Below are positions 1 through 6,097 of a DNA stretch of 9,196 nucleotides, piece after piece. The notes beneath the pieces are model-generated. The model was given only the letters and a program-made list of their open reading frames with translations, was not told the origin of the DNA and did not search any database. Source of the stretch: an uncultured beta proteobacterium. GTDB taxonomy: Bacteria > Pseudomonadota > Gammaproteobacteria > Burkholderiales > Burkholderiaceae. Positions within the stretch are counted from its first letter, which is position 1. Each line of letters starts with the position of its first letter. The stretch spans positions 1 to 9,196 of the forward strand of contig CAIMXN010000040.1 in NCBI GenBank assembly GCA_903845455.1, written 5' to 3'. The position numbers and the translations under genes are program-made.

Positions 1-46
1 ACGTATTCTCTTACTTATTGATCAATCCTACACAAAATCTAAATAC

Positions 47-949
47 ATGGAACTGAGCTCATTTGAATTTCTCAAGCAGCAAGATTTACCTGCTGGAGCT
101 CTCTACATGGTCGCCACCCCAATCGGTAATTTAGGCGATATAACGATGCGAGCCCTCTATGTCCTCAATGCTGTCGATGGAATTGCCTGTGAAGATACTA
201 GGCATAGCTCTGCTTTACTACAACAATTTGGCATTCATAAGAAATGTATAGCCTTGCATGAACACAATGAAATGGGTGGGGCGCAAACGGTGATCCAACA
301 TCTGGCACAGAACGAGCGCTGGGCTTACATTTCTGACGCAGGCACCCCTGGGGTATCCGACCCTGGAGGGCGACTAGTGGATGAAGTTCAAAAGGCAGGT
401 TTTCGCGTGGTGCCTATCCCCGGCGCAAGTGCAGTATCTTCAGCCATCTCAATTGCGGGTGCTGTTTTACTCAACTCAGAAGGGCGCTTTCAGTTTTTAG
501 GTTTTTGGCCAAATAAAGCCAAAGAGCGTGAAGCGCTGATTCATGACATTCGTAGTAGCGCTAAAACAAGTATCTTTTTTGAGTCTCCCCATCACATTAA
601 AGAAACACTCTTGGTTTTAGCAAACTCACTTGAGCCAGATCGACAGGTAGTGGTAGGGCGTGAACTGACGAAAAAATTTGAACAAATCGTCACGCTAAAG
701 GCTGGTGATATTTCACAATGGCTTGAAGATGCAATGAGCCTTAAAGGTGAATTTATTATTTTGGTAGCCGGGCGCCCAGCTAGTGCTGATGAGGCTCCCG
801 AGCATGAGTCTCTTATGCTGTGGGCTAATGCCTTGAGTCCTTATCTTGGTAGCAAAGAAATCGCTACTGTGCTTGCGCAAGTCTTGGGGCTTTCTAAAAA
901 AGAAGCCTATCAAATTGCCTTAGATGCAAAAGCCTCTAGCGGTGAGTAA
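47..949 (+). CDS. rsmI: 16S rRNA (cytidine(1402)-2'-O)-methyltransferase RsmI
   Basis: RsmI transfers a methyl group from S-adenosylmethionine to the 2'-OH of C1402 in the decoding centre of 16S rRNA, in the cytoplasm; this supports decoding fidelity. The 300-residue product has the family's tetrapyrrole-methylase-like fold signatures: ATPIGNLGD at residues 23-31, EDTR at 49-52, SDAGTPGVSDPG at 96-107, PGAS at 125-128 and FFESPHHI at 177-184 (homologues usually read FESPHRI). Length is close to the usual 280-300. The start is uncertain. ATG 47 has no Shine-Dalgarno sequence, while ATG 107 has GGAG about 8 nt upstream but would cut into the first beta strand (LYMVATP), so 47 is preferred. It is convergent with the cytochrome gene and shares a terminator with it. 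The family call is secure; only the N-terminus is in doubt. Confidence 0.95.
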   Translation: MELSSFEFLKQQDLPAGALYMVATPIGNLGDITMRALYVLNAVDGIACEDTRHSSALLQQFGIHKKCIALHEHNEMGGAQTVIQHLAQNERWAYISDAGTPGVSDPGGRLVDEVQKAGFRVVPIPGASAVSSAISIAGAVLLNSEGRFQFLGFWPNKAKEREALIHDIRSSAKTSIFFESPHHIKETLLVLANSLEPDRQVVVGRELTKKFEQIVTLKAGDISQWLEDAMSLKGEFIILVAGRPASADEAPEHESLMLWANALSPYLGSKEIATVLAQVLGLSKKEAYQIALDAKASSGE

Positions 950-952
950 TAA

Positions 953-977
953 AAAAGCTGGCATATGGCCAGCTTTT
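953..977. terminator. Bidirectional rho-independent terminator
   Basis: A perfect 10-bp stem (AAAAGCTGGC at 953-962, GCCAGCTTTT at 968-977) encloses a 5-nt loop. It is A-rich on the left and T-rich on the right (TTTTCTTT), so it can end transcription from both sides. It begins 3 nt after the rsmI stop codon and lies 17 nt from the stop of the convergent cytochrome gene, as expected for a shared terminator. Confidence 0.9.
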
Positions 978-994
978 CTTTAACGCGATAAAAA

Positions 995-1516
995 TTATTT
1001 TACTGCAGGCCCAGGAGTTGCTGGAGCTTTTGGCTCTGACAATTTACCACCGGCTGAATTCGCCATGTATACAACTGCACGACTCAACTCATAATCACTA
1101 ATTTCTGCAGGATTAGAGCCTCCACGCGCTGGCATTGCGCCCTTGCCCTTCAGTACCGAAGTCATCAGAGAGGCATAGCCCTTACCGATGCGCGGGGCCC
1201 ATGTGCTTGCGTCACCAAACTTCGGCGCACCTGCTGCGCCCGTTCCGTGGCAAGAAGAACAAACTGCCTTGTAAACCTGCTCACCAGATTGAATTTCGCG
1301 CGGAGCGCTTGCATCTTTAAAATTTAATTGCGCAACTGGCTTGATCAACTGCTCGGCAGACTTGGCAGCATCTGCAGTACCAGCACCATCACGCTGGCCA
1401 CTATTGACATACACCATTAGTAACAAAATGATGATGAGGGGGACAAAAAAACTAGCAAAGACCATAATGATCAATTGCTTAGGGGACTTAATTAGGCTAC
1501 CGTGCTCGTTGCTCAT
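995..1516 (-). CDS. Membrane-anchored c-type cytochrome (cytochrome c5-like)
   Basis: This is a monohaem cytochrome c, expected to carry electrons on the periplasmic face of the inner membrane. The 173-residue product has a short cytoplasmic N-terminus, one hydrophobic segment at about residues 15-37 that serves as an uncleaved anchor, a linker rich in Ala and charged residues, and a compact haem domain. The haem motif is CSSCH at 86-90. Met128 in GAMPARGG is the likely sixth ligand. A low-complexity Pro/Ala/Lys tail ends the protein. No Shine-Dalgarno sequence is clear before ATG 1516, but a consensus -10 lies about 45 nt upstream. No oxidase or reductase genes adjoin it, so its redox partner cannot be told from context. 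The cytochrome call is firm; the c5 subfamily is from overall pattern only. Confidence 0.9.
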   Translation of the reverse strand: MSNEHGSLIKSPKQLIIMVFASFFVPLIIILLLMVYVNSGQRDGAGTADAAKSAEQLIKPVAQLNFKDASAPREIQSGEQVYKAVCSSCHGTGAAGAPKFGDASTWAPRIGKGYASLMTSVLKGKGAMPARGGSNPAEISDYELSRAVVYMANSAGGKLSEPKAPATPGPAVK

Positions 1517-1560
1517 AGGACTTTTATCGTTTGACGGGGTTTAAGGGTTACTTTGCCGTG

Positions 1561-1566
1561 ATTATA
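1561..1566 (-). promoter_or_regulatory. Probable -10 element of the cytochrome c gene
   Basis: On the minus strand this reads TATAAT, an exact sigma-70 -10 hexamer, 44 nt upstream of the cytochrome start codon. The -35 side is weak: the best fit is GTGCCT with an 18-nt spacer, matching TTGACA at three positions. The predicted transcript start is near 1554, giving a leader of about 38 nt. Confidence 0.45.
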
Positions 1567-1621
1567 ACGAGAGCTTGCGTTGTAGGCACTTACAATAGCT
1601 AGGTGATTGTTTTTGCTACTG

Positions 1622-1697
1622 GCGCCCGTAGCTCAGTGGATAGAGTATTGGCCTCCGAAGCCAAGGGTCGCAGGTTCGATTCCTGCCGGGCGCACCA
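1622..1697 (+). tRNA. tRNA-Arg (anticodon CCG)
   Basis: The 76-nt gene folds into a complete cloverleaf. The acceptor stem is GCGCCCG (1622-1628) with CGGGCGC (1687-1693), followed by discriminator A1694 and an encoded CCA (1695-1697). The D stem is GCTC/GAGT, the anticodon stem TTGGC/GCCAA, and the T arm GCAGG-TTCGATT-CCTGC. The anticodon loop CTCCGAA places CCG at 1655-1657, which reads the arginine codon CGG. It stands alone between the cytochrome gene and the desaturase. I see no convincing promoter hexamers and no strong terminator hairpin after it; the T-run at 1709-1714 may contribute to ending transcription. Confidence 0.97.
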
Positions 1698-1736
1698 AAA
1701 GCAAAGGGTTTTTTGACCTACTTCATGCGATAAAAC

Positions 1737-1759
1737 GCAAATACAGCTATCATATTTGC
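1737..1759 (+). promoter_or_regulatory. Perfect 7-bp dyad in the desaturase leader, possible operator
   Basis: GCAAATA (1737-1743) and TATTTGC (1753-1759) are exact inverted repeats separated by 9 nt. The right arm ends 10 nt before the TTG at 1770 and 22 nt before the preferred GTG start. A -10-like TATCAT (1748-1753, five of six to consensus) lies in the dyad centre, and a -35-like TTGACC (1713-1718) lies upstream at non-ideal spacing. The arrangement suits a dimeric repressor site or a leader hairpin. There is no T-run, so it is not a terminator. No regulator is encoded nearby. Confidence 0.4.
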
Positions 1760-1781
1760 ACTTAACTTATTGATTCTTATT

Positions 1782-2924
1782 GTGTCTAATCCTCTAAATA
1801 CAGCGCTCTCTGAGCCATCCGTGATTAATCCTTTAGCGCCAGATGCGCCATTGCCTCACCGAAAAATCATCCGTGGCTGGCTTGTTCCAATGGCTCAGGG
1901 CGAAACTGGCCGTGCACTATTGCTATTAGCAATTGATGCTGCCTTGTGGCTTGGCTGTATTGCTGCTACTGTTTTTGTAGAAAGCATTCTACTGAAAGTC
2001 ATATTTGGCCTGATTGCGGGCTTTGTTACTGGTCGTATTTTTATTCTTGGTCATGATGCCTGTCACCAGAGCTTCACCCCAAACCGTGAACTCAATAAGG
2101 TTTTGGGTCGTATTGCCTTCTTGCCGTCGCTTACTCCATATAGCCTTTGGGATGTGGGTCATAACGTTGTGCACCATGGTCAGACCAACCTTAAAGGCTT
2201 TGACTTTGTCTGGGCCCCCTTATCTAAGGAAGAATTTGATGCCCTGCCTACATGGCGCAAAGGTCTTGAGCGCCTTTACAGGAGCGGCTGGGGCCCTGTT
2301 TTCTATTATTTGATCGAAATTTGGTGGATTCGTGAGTACTTCCCAAATGCCAAAAATAAACCTGGCAATCGTCCAATATTCCTTAAAGACAATCTCCTGG
2401 TCACTGCTTTTGCAATCATTTGGATCGCTTGCCTAGTTGCTGGTGCAATCGCCACTGGCCAATCAAGCTTTGTAGGCCTTCTGACTGGTTTTGCTCTGCC
2501 ATTCTTGTTCTGGAATGGCATGATCGGCTTTGTCGTCTACGTTCACCACACCCACCCATCAGTATCTTGGTACGATAAGAAGTCGGAGTGGCTCCGTGCC
2601 CAGCCCTTTGTTTCAACCACTGTGCATCTGACTTTTAACTGGATTTGGGGTTCCTTGATGCACCACATTATGGAACACACAGCCCATCACGTCGACATGA
2701 GCGTTCCCTTATATCGCCTCCAAGAAGCCCAAAATACCCTGGAAACCATCCTTCCAGAGCGTATTTTTGTCCAAAAGTTCTCCTGGGCCTGGTATTTTGA
2801 TACCGCCCGCAAATGCAAGCTATACGACTTTGAAAACAAGGCCTGGCTTGATTTTAATGGCAATAAAACAGCTGATTCGGTCAGAGTTGTCTTAACCCCA
2901 GCCCCAGTAGGACAAAGCGGGTAA
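1782..2924 (+). CDS. Membrane fatty acid desaturase
   Basis: This is an acyl-lipid or acyl-CoA type desaturase that uses a non-haem di-iron centre and O2 to insert double bonds into membrane fatty acids, working at the inner membrane. The histidine boxes are all present (numbered from the upstream TTG): HDACH at 95-99, HNVVHH at 131-136 and HTAHH at 303-307, with extra histidines at 259-262 and 298-299. Hydrophobic segments lie at about 48-66, 74-92, 207-230 and 235-258, as in this superfamily. I chose GTG 1782 (380 residues, beginning MSNPLNTALSE). TTG 1770 in the same frame would add four residues, and neither start has a visible Shine-Dalgarno sequence. Electron-donor genes are not adjacent. 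Substrate position (delta-9, delta-12 or other) cannot be read from the sequence. A role in cold adaptation is a reasonable inference. Confidence 0.88.
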   Translation: MSNPLNTALSEPSVINPLAPDAPLPHRKIIRGWLVPMAQGETGRALLLLAIDAALWLGCIAATVFVESILLKVIFGLIAGFVTGRIFILGHDACHQSFTPNRELNKVLGRIAFLPSLTPYSLWDVGHNVVHHGQTNLKGFDFVWAPLSKEEFDALPTWRKGLERLYRSGWGPVFYYLIEIWWIREYFPNAKNKPGNRPIFLKDNLLVTAFAIIWIACLVAGAIATGQSSFVGLLTGFALPFLFWNGMIGFVVYVHHTHPSVSWYDKKSEWLRAQPFVSTTVHLTFNWIWGSLMHHIMEHTAHHVDMSVPLYRLQEAQNTLETILPERIFVQKFSWAWYFDTARKCKLYDFENKAWLDFNGNKTADSVRVVLTPAPVGQSG

Positions 2925-2964
2925 AATAGATCTTCTGTTTAGATTTGGCTTACCCGGATTGCCC

Positions 2965-3150
2965 ATGACTACCTCGACTCCTGCTGCTACCCAAGACACT
3001 TCCCAGAGCCTGAAGTTTTGCTCTTCTTGCAGTCGCGAAAAGCGTCTAGAAGGCGGCACATGGATTCCTACAAGTAATCGTAAGCAACGCTGGATTTGTG
3101 CTAGCTGTTTGTACAACCGCACACATCGTACTGGCTCAGCAAAAACCTAA
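2965..3150 (+). CDS. Small four-cysteine protein, zinc-ribbon-like, function unknown
   Basis: The product has 61 residues. After a Ser/Thr/Ala/Gln-rich, probably disordered, N-terminus it has CSSC (19-22), a 22-residue spacer with EGGTWIP and RKQRW, and CASC (45-48), then a basic tail (NRTHRT). The CxxC-x22-CxxC spacing is typical of a single zinc ribbon, which suggests nucleic-acid or protein binding, but no function can be assigned. ATG 2965 is preferred over an in-frame TTG at 2959. The ribosome binding site is poor (GGA about 6 nt upstream). It starts 40 nt after the desaturase, with a -10-like TAAAAT at 2922-2927 overlapping the desaturase stop codon, so it may have its own promoter or be read through. 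The Cys pattern and composition make it a likely real gene. Confidence 0.7.
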   Translation: MTTSTPAATQDTSQSLKFCSSCSREKRLEGGTWIPTSNRKQRWICASCLYNRTHRTGSAKT

Positions 3151-3151
3151 T

Positions 3152-3265
3152 CTACATTTTTGCTGCACGCAGTAATTGCTTAAGCGCCATCTCCAACACA
3201 GGGGTTTGTTTGGCGCTCCTTAGCAAACTTAGATATTGACCCGTGCCCCGACAAAAATTGCACAT
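3152..3265 (-). CDS. Possible small CxxCxGxG peptide or gene remnant
   Basis: The reading frame gives 37 residues from ATG 3265, starting MCNFCRGTGQYLSLLRSAKQ and ending in an amphipathic Leu/Ala/Lys-rich helix. In-frame TTG 3274 would add three residues. CNFCRGTG fits the CxxCxGxG half-site seen in DnaJ-type zinc centres. The composition looks coding rather than random, but the frame is short and is closed upstream by TGA. The only good Shine-Dalgarno sequence (GAGGG, minus strand, near 3290) serves ATG 3282, which is one frame off and stops after 17 codons (MATWCRC...). This may mean a frameshift between a start at 3282 and this frame, or a decayed gene end. Its stop lies 1 nt from the stop of the convergent zinc-ribbon gene. 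Confidence 0.3.
   Translation of the reverse strand: MCNFCRGTGQYLSLLRSAKQTPVLEMALKQLLRAAKM
3176..3226. repeat. Imperfect inverted repeat
   Basis: AGCGCCA (3183-3189) pairs with TGGCGCT (3211-3217), extended outward across a small internal loop by TTGCT (3176-3180) with AGCAA (3222-3226), and inward by AACA (3195-3198) with TGTT (3207-3210). No T-run follows on either strand, so it is a poor intrinsic terminator. It lies inside the possible minus-strand peptide frame and may simply be coding sequence. If transcribed it would fold. Confidence 0.35.
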
Positions 3266-3304
3266 CGGCACCAAGTAGCCATAATTTCGCCCTCATCGCA
3301 TCGA

Positions 3305-3345
3305 TAAAATCTTGATGGCGGTACAGATAAAATATATCCGAAGGA
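3305..3345 (+). promoter_or_regulatory. Leader of gcvH: -10-like hexamers and ribosome binding site
   Basis: Two identical -10-like TAAAAT hexamers lie at 3305-3310 and 3328-3333, and TTGATG at 3312-3317 resembles a -35 but has poor spacing to either. AAGGA (3341-3345) is a clear Shine-Dalgarno sequence 6 nt before ATG 3352 and fixes the gcvH start. The promoter assignment is weak; the ribosome binding site is solid. No glycine riboswitch is recognisable in this short leader. Confidence 0.4.
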
Positions 3346-3351
3346 TAAAAC

Positions 3352-3744
3352 ATGAATACTCCAGATACATTTAAATTTGCACAAACTCATGAATGGGCTG
3401 ACCTTGAGCCTGATGGACTCATCTGGGTTGGAATTAGTGATCATGCTCAAGAAGCCTTGGGTGATGTCATGTTTTTTCAGGGTCCTAAGATAGGTCAACA
3501 GGTTCAGCAGGGTGAAGCGATTGCGGCTATTGAATCAGTTAAGGCAGCAAGCGATATTCATGCGCCGGTAAGCGGTGAAATTGTGGCGCTCAATGAGGAG
3601 GTTGATACCACGCCTGAGTTTGTTAATGAAAAACCATACTCCGTTTGGCTTTTTAAGATTAAGCCCAACTCAGATGCAAATCTTGTACAAGAACTAGAAA
3701 ATTTAATGGGCTTAGACCAGTACAGCTCTTCTGCTGGCGCCTAG
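3352..3744 (+). CDS. gcvH: Glycine cleavage system H protein
   Basis: GcvH is the lipoylated carrier that shuttles the aminomethyl group from the P protein to the T protein during glycine breakdown to CO2, NH3 and methylene-tetrahydrofolate. The product has 130 residues, a usual length. Motifs are THEWA near the N-terminus, WVGISDHAQEALGD (25-38) and the lipoyl site ESVKAASD, with Lys64 as the attachment residue, followed by the hairpin APVSGEIVALNEEV and the C-terminal NEKPYSVWLFKI. The stretch DVMFFQGPKIG replaces the more usual form with VFVELPEVG. The start is set by AAGGA 6 nt upstream. The gcvT and gcvP genes, often adjacent, are not in this window, so the gene is either detached from its partners or serves lipoate handling. 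Its stop is 4 nt from the end of convergent priA. Confidence 0.93.
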   Translation: MNTPDTFKFAQTHEWADLEPDGLIWVGISDHAQEALGDVMFFQGPKIGQQVQQGEAIAAIESVKAASDIHAPVSGEIVALNEEVDTTPEFVNEKPYSVWLFKIKPNSDANLVQELENLMGLDQYSSSAGA

Positions 3745-3748
3745 TCCA

Positions 3749-5884
3749 TCAAATTGCAATTGGATCACGCTCTATCAGCCAACGAATGCGTGAAGTTTTG
3801 CTAATACGGCCTTGAGAATCGCTTCGTAAATCCCGATCAATTACTTCAAGCACTTCTTGCAACAACTTACGACTCTCAGACTCAACCACTAATTGCGCAC
3901 GCTCTGATCCTGCCACTCGCATAACTGCCTTTGGAACAGGATCGTAGACCCGCAGCTCCTTACTCAGCAAGCCTTTGCTTTTCAAGCGCCTCTTAAGGCC
4001 ATTCAAAAACTGTATAGCCTTATCTAAAGTTTTCCCTTCCGCATGAATCAAGCCTTGGAAGGAGTAGGGTGGCAATTGCGCTTCTTCTCTTTCCCTTGCA
4101 GTATGAGATAAAAATCCATCAACATCATGTCGCAATAAATATTGATAGACCGCCGCTTCAGGATACTGTGTTTCAATATAAATCTGTCCACCCTCTTGTT
4201 CATTCGTACCCGACCTTCCGGCGCGCCCGGCCACCTGAACCAACTGGGCGAACAATCTTTCAGCAGCTCTAAAGTCGGGCGAATAGAGTCTGCTATCCGC
4301 ATCGAGCACCGCAACCAAACCAATATTCTGATAATCGTGCCCCTTGGCAATCATTTGTGTGCCAACAACAATATCTATCTTGCCCTCATGTATTTCTTGA
4401 AAGAGCGTTTCTGCACCCTTACTTTTTCTACTGGAGTCGGTATCAATACGCAACACTCGTGCGCTTGGCCACATTTCCTCTATCGCATCTTCTAGTTTCT
4501 GAGTTCCCTGACCTAAGGTTTTGAGGTCCGAGTTTCCACAGTCTGGGCAGAAGCTTGGTATGGGTTTTACCAGACCACAGTGATGGCAACTCAAGACAGA
4601 TTTTTTTCCTAGCGCTCCTGCCTTATGCATCACCATATGCGAGGTGCATTGAACACATACTGATATCCAAGTACAGGCATTGCAACTTAAGATTGGTGCG
4701 TAACCCCTACGATTAATCAAGATTAAACTCTGTTTACCATCCTCTAGATTTTTGCTAATGGCATTAGCCAGCGTTTTAGTAATTAAACTTTTTGTCTTTG
4801 GGCTATTTTTATCGCCAGGACTAAATTGATTTTGGGGGTCTCGTGAGTTCACAAGATGCACTTTAGGTAGATGGGCGCCTTGAGCTCGCTGATCAAGACG
4901 AAGGTATTCATAGCGACCCGCTTTTGCTGCCATCCAAGTTTCTAAGGATGGTGTTGCTGATGAAAGCAAAATTGAAATTTTTTGATCATGTGCGCGCCAG
5001 ATGGCCAGGTCTCTTGCTGAATACCTTGTACCTTCCTGCTGCTTATACGAGGGGTCATGCTCTTCATCTACTACGATCGCTCTCAGATTTGGTATTGGCG
5101 TCAAAGCAGCTAAACGGGTACCAAGAATAATTCTGGCCCTGCCTGTCATTGCTTCATACCAAGCAATGCCTCTTTGTTTTTCTGTTACTCCACTATGCAG
5201 GACTGCCAATGTTTCATTTGGAAAATAGGCTCGTACCCGTCGCTCTAATTGCGGTGTCAGGTTAATTTCCGGCACTAACAATAAAACTTGTGCGGTCTCG
5301 TCTTGCAAAATACTGGCAAGCCAATTTAGAAATACTGCCGTCTTTCCGCTTCCAGTTTGTCCTTGCATCAAAATTGCGCGGAAATTTCCTGCCTTTTTAT
5401 TTTCTCCGCCTATTAAACTTTCTAATGCATTGGATTGCCCTGGGTTTAGTTGATCGACTCTAATGTAACCTTCAACTTGTTCACTAACCTTTGTCTTTTC
5501 TTTTTTCTTGGCCGCGGTTTGTAATTTTTGTGGGATTTTTTCCCAGTCCTCTGACTTTCGCCACATCTTAGGAATACTGGGGATGATTGTTTCACCGAGC
5601 GTGTGGATATAGTATTGGCTTGCGAAGTTCATGAGCTTTAATAGCGCTTCATCTAACCGAGGCAAGGGGGCTAGTTTTTCAACGGATTTTAATTTTTCGA
5701 ACTCTAATGTGGAGTGTGTGCTCACATTTATTACTACGCCAATTTCCTTGCCCCTTCCAAAGGGTAACTCAACGATCTGCCCAATATCTGGAAAACAACC
5801 TAACTTAGCCTCATCCCATAAATAGTCAAAGCCCTGGGGTAAGGGCTTATCAACCACTATTTGGACTACTATCGGTTTTGACAT
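3749..5884 (-). CDS. priA: Primosomal protein N', replication restart helicase PriA
   Basis: PriA is a superfamily 2, 3'-to-5' DNA helicase that recognises stalled forks and D-loops and reloads the replicative helicase. The product has 711 residues, near the family's usual 730. Order of parts: N-terminal 3'-DNA-binding domain (about 1-105); a Lys/Glu-rich linker (about 120-140); helicase lobe 1 with Walker A GQTGSGKT (175-182) and DEEH (273-276); motif SSATPS (308-313); and helicase lobe 2. Into lobe 2 is set the eight-cysteine zinc region (CNAC 401-404, C410/C413, C433/C436, C446/C449). GTQMIAKGHD (508-517) and QVAGRAGR (550-557) follow. All expected residues are present. The start at 5884 has GAAG 6 nt upstream. 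Its leader holds two DnaA-box sequences. It lies downstream of hemE on the same strand but 266 nt away, so it probably has its own promoter. Confidence 0.97.
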   Translation of the reverse strand: MSKPIVVQIVVDKPLPQGFDYLWDEAKLGCFPDIGQIVELPFGRGKEIGVVINVSTHSTLEFEKLKSVEKLAPLPRLDEALLKLMNFASQYYIHTLGETIIPSIPKMWRKSEDWEKIPQKLQTAAKKKEKTKVSEQVEGYIRVDQLNPGQSNALESLIGGENKKAGNFRAILMQGQTGSGKTAVFLNWLASILQDETAQVLLLVPEINLTPQLERRVRAYFPNETLAVLHSGVTEKQRGIAWYEAMTGRARIILGTRLAALTPIPNLRAIVVDEEHDPSYKQQEGTRYSARDLAIWRAHDQKISILLSSATPSLETWMAAKAGRYEYLRLDQRAQGAHLPKVHLVNSRDPQNQFSPGDKNSPKTKSLITKTLANAISKNLEDGKQSLILINRRGYAPILSCNACTWISVCVQCTSHMVMHKAGALGKKSVLSCHHCGLVKPIPSFCPDCGNSDLKTLGQGTQKLEDAIEEMWPSARVLRIDTDSSRKSKGAETLFQEIHEGKIDIVVGTQMIAKGHDYQNIGLVAVLDADSRLYSPDFRAAERLFAQLVQVAGRAGRSGTNEQEGGQIYIETQYPEAAVYQYLLRHDVDGFLSHTAREREEAQLPPYSFQGLIHAEGKTLDKAIQFLNGLKRRLKSKGLLSKELRVYDPVPKAVMRVAGSERAQLVVESESRKLLQEVLEVIDRDLRSDSQGRISKTSRIRWLIERDPIAI

Positions 5885-5910
5885 GATTTACTTCGGTTTT
5901 CTTATTTGCC

Positions 5911-5931
5911 TGTGGATAAGTCTGTGGATAT
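5911..5931. promoter_or_regulatory. Two tandem DnaA boxes upstream of priA
   Basis: TGTGGATAA (5911-5919) is the exact complement of the consensus DnaA box TTATCCACA. TGTGGATAT (5923-5931) differs at one position. They are direct repeats 12 bp apart, 27 to 47 nt before the priA start codon, within the presumed leader or promoter. Match to the consensus is established knowledge; occupancy by DnaA and any effect on priA or on replication initiation are inference. Confidence 0.6.
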
Positions 5932-5940
5932 CATCTGATC

Positions 5941-5970
5941 ATTTTGATTTTTAAGTTAATTTACTAGCAA
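5941..5970 (-). promoter_or_regulatory. Tentative priA promoter
   Basis: On the minus strand TTGCTA (5970-5965) and CAAAAT (5946-5941) are 18 nt apart, each matching about four of six consensus positions. The predicted transcript start falls near 5934, directly before the DnaA-box pair, so bound DnaA would sit at or just past the start site. Competing -10 hexamers occur further upstream (TATAAT at 6011-6006, minus strand), so this choice is weak. Confidence 0.25.
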
Positions 5971-5996
5971 GCCGTTAATGCCCACTTATTAAGCAT

Positions 5997-6016
5997 TTAT
6001 AATAAATTATAATAAA
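5997..6016. repeat. Tandem 10-mer TTATAATAAA x2 in AT-rich segment
   Basis: Two exact copies of TTATAATAAA abut (5997-6006 and 6007-6016), one helical turn apart. They sit in a segment of only about 25% GC (5931-6060, 32 G/C of 130 by my count), well below the flanking genes. Each copy contains TATAAT on the + strand, and the junction gives another TATAAT on the - strand (6011-6006). The stretch could be an easily unwound element or simply clustered promoter hexamers. Confidence 0.6.
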
Positions 6017-6097
6017 ATCAATGACTTAAAATCATAACTAGAAGTTAATGATGACCTTTGTCCGCAATCTCACTGAATTTTGCTCTAATCCCATAAC

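Noticed and set aside
1622..1697. tRNA-Arg as an integration site for a mobile element
   Set aside because: No copy of the tRNA 3' end recurs in the window, and no integrase or atypical genes follow it.
1696..1716. Terminator after the tRNA (CAAAA ... TTTTG)
   Set aside because: The stem is five A-T-rich pairs with no GC core; only the T-run is suggestive.
3229..3498. 89-codon open frame on the minus strand overlapping gcvH
   Set aside because: Most of it is antisense to the well-supported gcvH coding sequence and its translation resembles no family; only its last 17 codons, from a start at 3282, lie in the gap.
3752..3761. AATTGCAATT palindrome at the gcvH/priA junction
   Set aside because: It falls within the last priA codons, is short, and has no T-run, so it is not a terminator or a convincing site.
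4142..4495. 117-codon + strand frame
   Set aside because: It is antisense to priA in the helicase region and has no recognisable features.
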